This document shows positions 13,349-23,062 of a DNA stretch of 64,000 nucleotides, piece by piece. Every line of letters starts with the position of its first letter. Within the stretch, counting starts at the first letter, position 1. The position numbers were made by a program, and so were the translations under genes. The stretch is taken from the NCBI GenBank assembly GCA_023159155.1, contig JAJNNX010000070.1:1-64000 (forward strand), read 5' to 3'. The notes under the pieces were generated by a model that was not told the DNA's origin, ran no database searches, and was given only the letters and a program-made list of their open reading frames with translations. The DNA comes from Ustulina deusta (taxonomy: Eukaryota > Ascomycota > Sordariomycetes > Xylariales > Xylariaceae).

Positions 13349-13353
13349 GTATT

Positions 13354-13791
13354 AATAGCCACTTGATCCTGGGCTTTCCAGATGGCCGGCTCCATAAGCA
13401 GACAACTATTCCCGTTCCTCCCACTACCTGGTCACGCACAACACTGGCGGCACCACGAATACCCCAGCCGCCAGCTACCGCTGCCGCTACACCTAAATCT
13501 GCAGACCCAGTTGTTGTCTCGGCCTTTGTACATCAGGCATCTAAGATCCTAGGCTGTAGTGTTGAGCCCGACTATGACCTCAAGGACTACGGGCTGGACA
13601 GTTTGAAATACATGGCCTTGTGCAGGGCCGTGGCGAAGGATTTAGGCGCTCAGCCAATTCGGTAATTGTCCCTTGCCTTCCGCTTTAGAACATCGACATG
13701 GCTGACTTCGTTTTCTCTCAGCGCTGCTGGCTTGGTGCTCCCGGTCTGCAGCCCAACAGCATTGGCAGATCTTCAGGAGGCCCAACATTAA
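13354..13791 (+). pseudogene. Hybrid NRPS-PKS, 3' part: end of KS and terminal carrier domain
   Basis: The first codons after the target duplication continue the KS C-terminus in the same phase as the frame left open at 5956, so this is the displaced 3' end of the same gene. It contains a Pro/Ala-rich linker, then an acyl or peptidyl carrier domain with the 4'-phosphopantetheine site YGLDSL (Ser near 13599). An intron from about 13663 to 13720 (acceptor ctctcag) joins to a last exon ending at a stop at 13789-13791, close to the usual end of a carrier domain. No thioesterase or reductase domain follows. This terminal carrier domain is an addition relative to the C-A-PCP-KS layout of TAS1. Cut off from its promoter by the retrotransposon. 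Confidence 0.75.
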
Positions 13792-14537
13792 ATCCGGGGC
13801 GGATTCATTTCAACGTACTGTCTCTTTCAGGTCATTCGCATACCAGAACTCCACTCACAGGCCTTCCGCGCAAAGACATCCCCTATGAAAGGTGTAGGTG
13901 TTAAGGAATGAAACATATCGTATAGACAATATCTAACATAGCCAGAGGTTTTCTGCATTACGGAGTAATAAAACAGAAAACCTAACGTTAACTTTATAGA
14001 TAAGAAACAAATATAACAATAAGAAAAAAGCTTTTTATTTTATTTATTAATATTATTAAAAAAAAAGATTAGAAATAATAATAATAATAAAAGCAGCTAA
14101 ACTAGAAATAAAACTAGCAAATAAAATAAACATAAAACAAAATTAAATAAAAACATAAATATATTATAAATAATATATTATAAAATTAAGCGTTATATAA
14201 AACTAAACTATAAAAATTAGTATATATATAAAAATAAAGCAGTAAAATTAAAAATATATAGTAAAAACAAATTTTTTTTACTTAGCTTATAAACTAAAAA
14301 TAATACAAAAAAAATACTTAAGCTAAAAAAACATAGGTTTTATTAATTTTCTAGGGTTATTTTCCGATTTTTTTGGAATTCTTTTAAAATAAATGAGTAA
14401 ACTACTTATTTTAGTCTAAATAATTTACTTTTACTCTTACTTTAGATTTTTACTAAGTTAAAATTACTCTTACTTAAATGTTTTTTAAGAGTAAAAGTAA
14501 ATTACTCTAAGTAAATCATAACCTTAATCTTAAGTAA
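13792..14537. other. AT-rich RIPed debris
   Basis: After about 100 bp of ordinary composition, sequence from about 13920 becomes strongly AT-rich with no open frame. It probably represents another mutated repeat remnant. No termini or protein relics could be recognised except the inverted repeat listed separately. Confidence 0.5.
13946..13983. repeat. Nested palindrome / short inverted repeat
   Basis: Perfect 10-bp arms aggttttctg and cagaaaacct enclose a second palindrome ATTACGGAGTAAT (13957-13969). It sits at the edge of the AT-rich block and may be a transposon terminus or a small hairpin. Function unknown. Confidence 0.45.
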
Positions 14538-14715
14538 TGTAGCGGGCATTCTAATGTACTTTGTTAGCATGCCCTAGGAAGCTTAATTTGCACCTATTGG
14601 ATCCAAGTGATCCACGAGAGCGGATTAATGCTACTCCGAGAGATCCTATATATAAACAGCTTGTTTTATTTCCTATGTTATAACTAGAACTTAGACCTTA
14701 CATCATCTAAATACA
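14538..14715 (+). repeat. Putative solo LTR
   Basis: The segment starts TGTAGCGGGCATTC, contains a TATA-like stretch (tatatataaacag) near 14647, and ends near a CA. This is the layout of many fungal gypsy or copia LTRs. A short inverted repeat (gggcattctaa / ttagcatgccc) lies at its start. No target-site duplication matches at the chosen ends, so the boundaries and the call are tentative. Confidence 0.3.
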
Positions 14716-15429
14716 CCGCTGGTGATCGCCCCTCGAATGTGCACTGGTCCCTTTCCTTCGATTGATCGCAGCTCCACACCTCCGTGGAATATCATCTAAG
14801 ATAATCCGAGGATATGCAAGAATCTTCTGCACATCTGCATAGTTCAGCTACTTGACGATCCCGGTGTCCTATTATTGCGTAGATCACTAGCAATAGCAAG
14901 AAAAGGAGTGCTTGACTCGATGTTAGCAGGTAGTATTATAACTTTAGTATGTACGACGCTTTAGCATTGTGACAAAACGGATTGCCTGTTCTCCTGATCT
15001 AATAGCTGGTTAATATTCCTCTAGCGCCTGCCTCATCAGCTGTTTATCGGATGTACTCATAACACTAAACGTGGCAGGCGGTTAGCCAAGTGACAAGAGC
15101 TCCAATTCGATAACGCTTAGGGATAGCATTGTCCACTGCTCACCTTATCATAGTTATTATATCGAATAAAAGACAAGAGAGGCCGCCTTGTTATTAATAA
15201 AGTAATACTAGTCGATACACTAGCAGAGAAACCTTGCGAAAGGAAAGGTGTGCTATAACACTAATAAAGTTTTTTGGCCGGGAAATAATTACTGACCTAG
15301 ATTCATGTTTTAATATTAACTAAGCTATCAATATATTATAGTTCCCTAGAAAGTTTAGCTAGCTTTTGCACAAGAAAATCAAGAACACAATTGATATTTA
15401 AACCTTAAATTTTCAAGGAAAATTTAAAA
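14716..15429. other. Intergenic, nothing recognised
   Basis: Mixed-composition sequence without a credible reading frame or repeat end. It lies between the putative solo LTR and a tetranucleotide repeat. Confidence 0.35.
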
Positions 15430-15455
15430 ACAAACAAACAAACAAACAAACAAAG
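15430..15455. repeat. (AAAC)n microsatellite
   Basis: About six tandem copies of the tetranucleotide AAAC, placed just downstream of the tRNA-like gene with respect to that gene's minus-strand orientation. Confidence 0.85.
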
Positions 15456-15460
15456 TTCTT

Positions 15461-15543
15461 ACAGCTGCCGGAATCGAACCGACCCCTCCGGAGATTCTAC
15501 ACGTCATGTTATAACTCCAGTGTGCACCATTACACCAAGCTGT
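15461..15543 (-). tRNA. tRNA-like gene with a probable intron, identity uncertain
   Basis: Read on the minus strand this has the parts of a nuclear tRNA. There is a 6-bp acceptor pairing (ACAGCT with AGCTGT), a D-arm with GTGT/ACAC pairing and the A-box-like TGGTGTAATGG, an anticodon stem TGGAG/CTCCG, and a perfect T-arm with the B-box GGTTCGATTCC. The anticodon loop is expanded to about 21 nt, consistent with an intron one base 3' of the anticodon. The anticodon read at the standard position would be ATA, which is unusual in eukaryotes, so the splice position, a mutated gene or a tRNA pseudogene must be considered. The first acceptor base pair is also missing. Confidence 0.55.
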
Positions 15544-15838
15544 TGCAACGACCTGCAAGACATAGTGTATCAATTATCATTCGGAAAGAGAGTTTTAACC
15601 ACAGCTTTGTAGAACAATTATTATCCTAGTGACCTGTATGCCTGTTATTCCACCTACCTACCTACATCTTAAATCTATAGAGTGGGAAAAAACCGAACAA
15701 GCTGCAAGGGGCTGGCTGGTCCCTGGTCCACTGTTGAATTGCCAGGTGGATTTCAATATACAAAGAGCCTTCCTCGCCCAAGCACTCCCGTCATGACAGC
15801 AGGCTCCCAAAAGCTCACCCCGATTCATACCATTGGCA
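15544..15838. other. Intergenic, nothing firm
   Basis: No convincing gene. On the minus strand it continues downstream from the secreted-protein remnant at 15839-16042, but the frame does not remain recognisable. Confidence 0.35.
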
Positions 15839-16042
15839 TTATATATAAGGTCCACCAGCAGCGGCGATGGACTGTTCAACGCAATGATCCTTGATGAGTA
15901 TTGGCAGAATGAATACTGCTTCGCCACCAGAATCCGTGTCCCACCATTGCCAGCCTGTCATTGCATCACATTTTTGTAGCTGATCTTTCAATCCACCTCC
16001 GTCATGACGATGCAGGAAATGTGCACAATGCACCTGATCCAA
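15839..16042 (-). pseudogene. Fragment of a small secreted cysteine-containing protein
   Basis: The minus-strand frame contains CDAMTGWQWW followed by a Gly-Gly-Glu-Ala segment, a hydrophobic stretch, and HCVEQSIAAAGGP. The spacing of Cys, Trp and Gly residues looks like the C-terminal part of a small fungal extracellular protein. I do not recognise a named family. No signal peptide or complete gene can be assembled around it, and it lies in a repeat-rich area, so a remnant is likelier than an active gene. Confidence 0.3.
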
Positions 16043-16374
16043 CAGTAGACACTACTGAGCTCTAGAAAGTTTGCAAGCAGCCAAGCATTAATATTAATAA
16101 TGCTCGAAAACAATACATGAGGCCAAAAGTTATTATATATAGAATTTATTAATGAAAAAGCTTTTTAGTTTGGGCCTCCTGTTTTAGTATAGTAAAACAA
16201 CGCGCTGCTTATATCGGATACAATCACTATTAGAAGCTATCTTAAGCCATTGTAAAAGTTTACTTAACTCGGTAACAGTACCAGCAACATCACACAAAAG
16301 CATCAAATGCCTCAAAAGTAAGAGGGGGTAGCTACTGCCTTTAGTATACCTAGCACTTAAGCCGAATTGGTTAC
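16043..16374. other. Intergenic, AT-rich
   Basis: No gene recognised. It is moderately AT-rich and lies beyond the 3' end of the Ser/Thr-rich secreted-protein gene. Confidence 0.4.
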
Positions 16375-17667
16375 CTAGCAGCTTGCCTGCGTCATCTCTA
16401 CCGTAAACACTACTTTCTCTTTAGGAACTTTTATGCTAGTAGTAACAGTTTCAACCCATTTTATCAAGTCATATATTCTAAAAACGGAAAAATCACCAGA
16501 GCCATCATCAAAGGGGTCAGTACATTCGTCAGGATTAGTTAGATCGGCTTCCCATTCTTTGGAAACAGGGCATTAGACAGGACATGCTTAAGGGGGGCTA
16601 TCCCAAAGGATAGCGGACATGTCCACAAAAAAGGGCAGCACTATCAACTAGACTAGGCAACTTCCCGTAACTACAGTAGTCGATATTGTCGCAGTAAAAA
16701 TACAAAAAATCGTTAGAGTCAAGCAGACGATATTGTAGCATCCAGTATCGCTTGTGCTAGGGTTTACTAAAAACACACTGCAAGATACCTCGCAGTTACT
16801 GACTGTTTGCATCCCCGTGCATAAAGAAGAATGCGATTGTAATAAAGGCGACAGCGTATCTCGTGATAGAGCCGACGGCCTATCTCCCTCGCTACTTGAG
16901 AGGCCATCAGGGATAGGAGGATCGTTACAGTTGCCTAATTGAATAAATAAGATCCTAATGCACAGTAAAGTGAATTTGGGAAGATTCAATGATGGGAAAC
17001 TGAATCCAACATGTGGTATAGGCGGCAGTTCCCATAGCATGTTGCCTGCGACAACGGGCAAAACTGTGGAGGAGCTGTGTTTCCGAGTTGTCGTCACCCA
17101 CCCCCATGAGGTCTGGCCGGTGATGGTTGCGACACTGAGCCCAGGTGGGATAGTAGTCATTGTTGAGGTTGGCGTCGGCGCCGGAGAGATGAACGGAAAT
17201 TTAGTCTCGCTAGAGGTGGTCAAGGCAGACGAGAGAAATCCAGTCTCTGCAGTGGTGGTCAAGACAGGCGGCTGGCTAGTTTCCGCAGAGGTGGATGCTA
17301 GCAAAGAAACAGATGATGTCCAGAGGCCTGAAGCTGGATTGTATATAGCAGATCCAGTTGTTGTACCGGGCACTATAACGATCACAAGTGTATCTGAGCT
17401 TTCCACTGGATTCGGCAGTGCGATTTTATCAGATGCCAAAGTCTCGGTGGACGGCCACGGGTTGGACCCAATGTGACTTATTGTATCGAATCTAGTAGAC
17501 ACAAGATGTGACGCTTCCGTCTGATCAAGGCTAACATCATCTCTTACAGTGACTGAAGAAATTTCCGCCAGTCCGGAGGTTTCCTGAGGCAGAGCCGATG
17601 GGATTCCGGTTACATTCAGTAGTAATATAGCAGCCGAGGCGGCTAACCATGTTGTTAAGTTACCCAT
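16375..17667 (-). pseudogene. Ser/Thr-rich secreted protein with three in-frame stops
   Basis: The frame starts with a clear signal peptide (MGNLTTWLAASAAILLL, cleavage probably after an Ala around residue 25). A long Ser/Thr/Pro-rich, probably O-glycosylated region of about 190 residues follows, then a Cys-containing part. The continuous frame stops at 16648-16650 after 339 residues. In the same frame coding character continues past two more stops at 16588-16590 and 16573-16575, and ends at 16375-16377 with an acidic, Trp-containing tail (KEWEADLTNP, then DLIKWVETVT). All three internal stops (TAG, TAA, TAA) are one C-to-T step from glutamine codons, the direction of RIP, so I favour a RIP-inactivated gene. 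A short intron covering the stops is the alternative, but no good donor is visible. Function unknown; a cell-wall or secreted protein is likely. Confidence 0.6.
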
Positions 17668-18695
17668 CCTTCACTCGGGCGCCTAAATGTAGCCCTCTGT
17701 CCACGAAAGATGACTGGAGTTCGTCCAAGTTCGATATGAAGTAAGATTGGGATGTTGTAAATCAGGTACAAGCAAACAACGTTCTTAAAACAACGTATAT
17801 TTAGTGCCCTGTATGCGTGAACTAGCTGCATGAGCTAGACATCTAAGAGTACGGAAGAGGTTCGAACTATGCTACTTAATATGCAATATATCACGCATGA
17901 CCCTACACAAAACCCGACGCTTCCATTTGTGTCTTCACTCCACTGTTCTTGTAAGCAACTACATATAGGGAATGTAGGTGGCAAAACCAAAGCAAAACTT
18001 CCTCTGCCACCTGGAACGGCTATATGATGCCGACGGGTATCTTGTGTGAATCAAGTGATTCGCCTTCCAAATCTATCCAAATAAGATAGAATGAATGCAA
18101 GGACAGGCAATGTCGCCGACTGGCCCGTCAAGAATGTACTGACAAGAGAGCAAAGAAATCTATCCGTCACCAGATTATCGCGTCCTCTCCACCGTCAACG
18201 CACCCAACAAAGCGCAGACATCATCGTGATATCATGGAAATTTCGTCAAATCGTAACATAGAGCAAGTGGTGCAGATACCGTCTCGAAATACACGCGCAA
18301 AAAGAGTGAGAAACGGTGGTAGTCGTAGTCGTAGTCGTAGTTGTAGATGTCAAACTGAAGTCTTGTCCTATTCCTGATCGACAGACCCATCGCGCGCATA
18401 AACGAATATGTCCGGCTGGTAAGCCCTGCACGCGCAGATAGTATGCATAAGATAGAGACGAAATTGGAAACAATGTTTGATCGTCCCACGCTGGTGGCAA
18501 AAGCCACGCGGAAAACGAATAGCCCGGGCTCAACACAGGGGTATTTCGTTGTAGACAACCAATCTCAAAAAGCTAGGGTCTGGATAGACAGCCAGGGAGA
18601 GAAAGAGTGTGTTTGTTACCACAACACAATTTAGTTCCCTAGCTGCCATGCGGCTGGCTCGTTGTTACAGATCCAGCCTCATCCAATCTACGACC
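17668..18695. other. Intergenic
   Basis: About 1 kb between the start of the secreted-protein gene and the stop of the NYN-domain gene, both on the minus strand. It should contain the promoter of the former and the 3' UTR of the latter. It includes a short GTAGTC tandem repeat near 18317-18345. No gene was recognised. Confidence 0.5.
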
Positions 18696-20816
18696 TCAAG
18701 CTAGTGAAGGGCAGAGATCCGCGTTGAGCTCCTCAAGGAAATCGTCCAGGTAAACGATGCGGAAGCGCTCTTCAAACTTGTTTCTAAAAACAGGGTCTAT
18801 CCAGGCCGAGGAGATGGTTCTCTTCCAAGTAACCAGCTCCAAATTCCAGCCTTGGGAAAGGGCACGAGTGGCGTATTCGAGGAAACCTTCTGAAAACTCT
18901 GCCTGAGCGGCGTCCCCGGTCGCGAGGATCATGCTGCTGGGTTCGCGCATATCGTCTAAAATGCTGTTCATCATGTTTAAATGTAAGATCTCGTCGACCC
19001 CCTGCTCACCATTTCTGGTTTCATAGCTGATCCTCGCCATCTCCTCCGCCGACTCATCGCCACTAGTGATCGTAGTAGAGAGGTGAGCAACACCGGATCC
19101 TTGTGGAGATGCCTTGCGCCTTCGTCCAGCCTTGATGGGCGAGACCTTTTGCACTCGACTGAGGATACTTGTCTTATATCCTTGTTGTTCAGCATCGATA
19201 AAATGCTGAGGCCACTGCGCCCGGCTAACGACATGGCTGGCGACAGAGCTTGCGAGAACCTTCTTCTTGACCACTCGATTACGCTCCATAATAGAAGCCA
19301 GGACCTTAAAATTGAAGGCTGGCGCGCGGATTCGGTGATCAACTGGGATATTTTGGGAGATCTTCCAAGAATTGCAGAACCCAATGTGAATGTTGGACAT
19401 GTCCACAAATATATGTAAAGGCTTTGCGGATCCGGTTAAACCATCTTTAGCACTGCAGGTGGCTAACTTGAGCATGAATTTATCATGTGTGGTGTTATAC
19501 TGATCTCGCTGAGGCGTTACAGCTGAAACATCGGGAAGTTGGATGAAGCCCCCAAGGTTACCCTCCTTCGCGGCCGTGGTGATAATTTCAGACACAGGGA
19601 GAGAAGGGTTTGTCTTCTTCAACCCCTCAATCTCATCAATGATGGGAATCGCATCGGGGTAGCCATAGCGCTTAGCGGTTTCCTTGGCCTTTTCAGGCGT
19701 GATTGCTCCTTTGATATAGAATTCAAAGATGCGCTGAGGCTCCCAGAATGGCTTTGCCTTGTTGGGTGTCGTTGGAGTAAATGTGGGAGGCTCTCCAGGC
19801 TCCGTTGTGGAGGGAGATATACTCTTCGCTTTCGTCTCTGCGGTTAAAAAGCCCCTTATAATGCCATGCAGAGATTCGGCGTCTGGGATAACTCCGTTGG
19901 CCGCAATAGTTCTGGCGGTTGTGTGAAATGGCGTGGGTTCAAATGATTCTGATGGCTTGTTGGCGGGGTGATATGCGATATGATGCGAACTATTAGTGGT
20001 TCCATCCATTTTAGAAAATGATATCGTGATAGGTGATGGACACTTGGCTCTTGCAGTGGACGCTTCTAAACTGTCTAGATCCTCGAGTCCATAAGTGGGA
20101 GCCAAGGTAGAGCTAAAAGAAGTCTTGCCATTGACGGGGGTAGATAAAATGGGAGTGGTCTCGCCATCAGAAGAGAAAAAAGAGTCATCGCCAGTCAGTG
20201 TAGTGGGCGGTGTCTCGTCGCCCCGAGGAGTACCAGATCGAGAGGAAAGACGCGAAGAAGACTTAGAATTTATTGACCGGTGAGGTGTCCCGATTAAGAT
20301 GACGTCCTCATCGGAACAGACCGAAAGTGTGTCAACCAAGGCGAAGTCGTTACCAGAACGCGTATTTTTGGCAAGTCGACTGAGATTGCTACTCGTAAGT
20401 GTTGTAGATGCTTCGGATTTGGTATGTGCAGTGCTGCTATAGCATTAGAAAGAGAGAAGACGACGTGCGAGGACCATGTGGCGAGGAATATTGTTCAGCA
20501 GCGAAGATGGACTATGGATGTTTGTATTAAGTAAGACTCACCTATTGGCTAGAGTAGCATCGTGAACGAAGACGGCAGGCAAACGGTCACCTAGACGTGG
20601 GATGGAAGATCGCTTCTTGACGACTCGCGAGCCACTGGGCCCGGGTCGCTGGGGAGAAGCCCTCATCTTGATGGCTGGCGATGATGGACTGGCGGCAACG
20701 TTGGGGCTTGAGAATGGTATCGTGGAGTCTAACTGAGTATGGATGTAGGGGTGTGTGAGTTGCGAAAAATCCTGAACAAAATATGCCTCGTCGGGTGAAA
20801 AAGCTTGAGTGGCCAT
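18696..20816 (-). CDS. NYN-domain (PIN-like ribonuclease fold) protein
   Basis: Two exons, 20542-20816 and 18696-20436, are joined by a 105-bp intron (donor GTGAGT, acceptor CTATAG) to give 671 residues. The first 430 residues are Ser/Thr/Pro-rich and largely disordered. Residues of about 430-660 form a NYN domain: HIFVDMSNIHIGF gives the first strand with its acidic residue, GVDEILHLNMM gives the second acidic patch, and ILATGDAAQAEFSEGF gives the third strand and its Asp. NYN domains belong to the PIN/FLAP-like nuclease superfamily and usually act on RNA. The acidic positions appear kept, so nuclease activity is plausible but inferred. The N-terminal extension is like that of conserved filamentous-fungal hypotheticals. 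The start ATG at 20816 is supported by the spliced frame. Confidence 0.8.
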
Positions 20817-23062
20817 GCCAGTGAAATGAGAGAATAACAGAGTTGCGAATAAACCGTGACAACGATGTCCACAACCGGTTGATCCTGACCAGTGATTGAA
20901 GCGGGATGTGATGTCGTATCAAGATCTCGCAAGCGGCTGTGAAAGGGTCAGTTGAGGTCTTTCGATACGGGGTTGATTGGATGGTGGTGGTGACGGTGAC
21001 GGCAATGCGGAGAGTAGCGGTATGCAGGCAGGGGAGTTGGACACAGAGAACATGGATAGCGACTCACGGGAAGATGAATTATATGGCTAGGTGCGAGATG
21101 TGTATGGGAAATATGGGTGGCCATGGAAGGGATTCATATTCAACGCTTGTGGCTTTCGGTGACGCTCTCGGTATAGAGAGATAGAGATGGAGAACTGAGC
21201 TAAGTTTCAATCCGATGTTCAACAACGCCGGGTAGGCAGATAGCCGCCTATCGGGCTGGATTGGCCAGGGCGAGGTGATGGTTATGGAGGAGACAGAGCA
21301 TATGAACTGGGTGCAGTGCTATACTCAGGAAAACATGCGGCCGGGGCGTGTTATGTGTGTGCAGGTTGGGACAGTTAGTACGATTGGGATACGATGGCAG
21401 AGGGCCTTGACACAATCAACTGTCGCAGGAATCAAGCTCGATACGAGAGATGTATTGAGGAGGAGGGCTGGGAGGAGTGGATGGGATTAGTATGTAGTAG
21501 GTATGTCGACGGCGTTGTTGATCCAAAGGCCGTCTGGAGCTACACAAACAAAGGGCACGAGGGAGCCAAGCCAAGTCAAGCCAACAGCTGGGCCGGGTTG
21601 GGCTGGATTGAACGACCTGGAGGCGCGACTCAAGTCCGTGGTGGTGAATGAGACGGCGACGACAACGACGCTGACAACGGCCGAAGTGGGGAAAGTGTCT
21701 TCTTGGGAACTAAATGCACACAAGCAAGACGGTCTTGAACGTAGAAGTTGATGATGATGGTGGCAGTGATGGTGGCGGCGGCGGGGGGTTGAGGATGCAC
21801 AAATGGCGAAGTAATATACGAAGATGGACGTCGTTGTCGTTGTTCGTTGTCGATGGTGGACGATGGATGGTAGATGAACATGCACTAATTAACTAACCCA
21901 GATATTTTGGTTGGTTTCCAATTAACCACGCCACACTTGTCGTTGATTCATTCGGTCCTGGGATTTGGATTACCTGCCTTAGGTACCTACTGCCCACCCA
22001 CTCAGCTAGGTTAGTCCCAGCTCTTTGGTCAAAAGGATTACGTAAGGCGGAACCTAAGGCGGAACCGAAGGTTTGTGGCAGTACCTTAGGTACACACTTA
22101 AGTAAAGTTAGGTACAGAGGTGGGGGCATCGTCCTTATGGTCTCGTAGGTAGTATCTACCTGCCTAGTACCTAACCTAAGTACTAAGCAGTAGGTATCTA
22201 GGTACATATAGGCACTGCAGTACTATGTATGTAGGTACCTATATAAATACAATGCATATGCCTACTATAGTATGTACTGGATCAATCAAATTCCACTCCC
22301 AAGCATCTGGGCACTCATCATACTACCTACCTACTTAGTCTGGATCAGTAGGTAGGTAGGTAGATATAAACAATCAATTAGGTTAATAACTATGTAACCC
22401 TGCGAACTTTAGTTGAATAAGTTCATGCCATTCATTCAATCACATCGCCTACATATACCGAACTAGGTAAGTGAGGTATTTGGTGCCTGATGCCCAAGAC
22501 CATGTGGTACCTCAACGCTCTGGCCTGAAAACTAGGTACATATCTAAGTATTGTATCCTACAATATATATTGATCAAGATTGTCGATAGGCAGTGAACTC
22601 TCTGCTCAGCCCCCTGTTCACCTTCTAGTCCCCTGCATCTAGTTTCCCCACATTCGTTCTCAATGCATCTATGACGGTCCGGTGCGTTAACACGCCTAAG
22701 TCGATGCACCCCAATCCAATACCATCACTTGGCAGTGACGGCGGCGGCGTCAAGACCAATCACCTGAGCTCCTAGTGCTCCAGATTTATAGAATACAGGA
22801 TTAGTACTACTAGTACGTAGATCCCGGCTCAATCCACTCTGGTATCGCCAACTTCATGCAAGTCGGTGGGAAAAATATGATAGCTTAAACCAGGCTAAGG
22901 TCCCTTACCTACCGAAGTCATGGTATGCGTAAACCCAGTAATTGTCCAGCCCGCCTATAAACGCCGTGAGCCTAACCTGTAGGTGTAATGATGGTACAGG
23001 CCATCCATCGTCTTTTCCATGGCTTCTGTCCCTCCCAAGTTCTGCCATGAGCTAAGCTAATT
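20817..23062. other. Long intergenic region rich in TAGGTA/GGTACC motifs
   Basis: This 2.2-kb region lies between the NYN gene start and the RSC1-like stop. From about 21960 to 22540 it is crowded with copies of TAGGTA, CCTAGG and GGTACC, including a TAGGTAGGTAGGTAG run near 22350. Such motifs recur in other intergenic parts of this window (34.3-34.9 kb and near 26.95 kb) but not in coding sequence. No gene recognised; open frames here are fortuitous. Confidence 0.5.

Noticed and set aside
16754..17476. Two plus-strand open frames opposite the Ser/Thr-rich protein
   Set aside because: They are antisense shadows; the minus-strand frame has a signal peptide and the expected composition.
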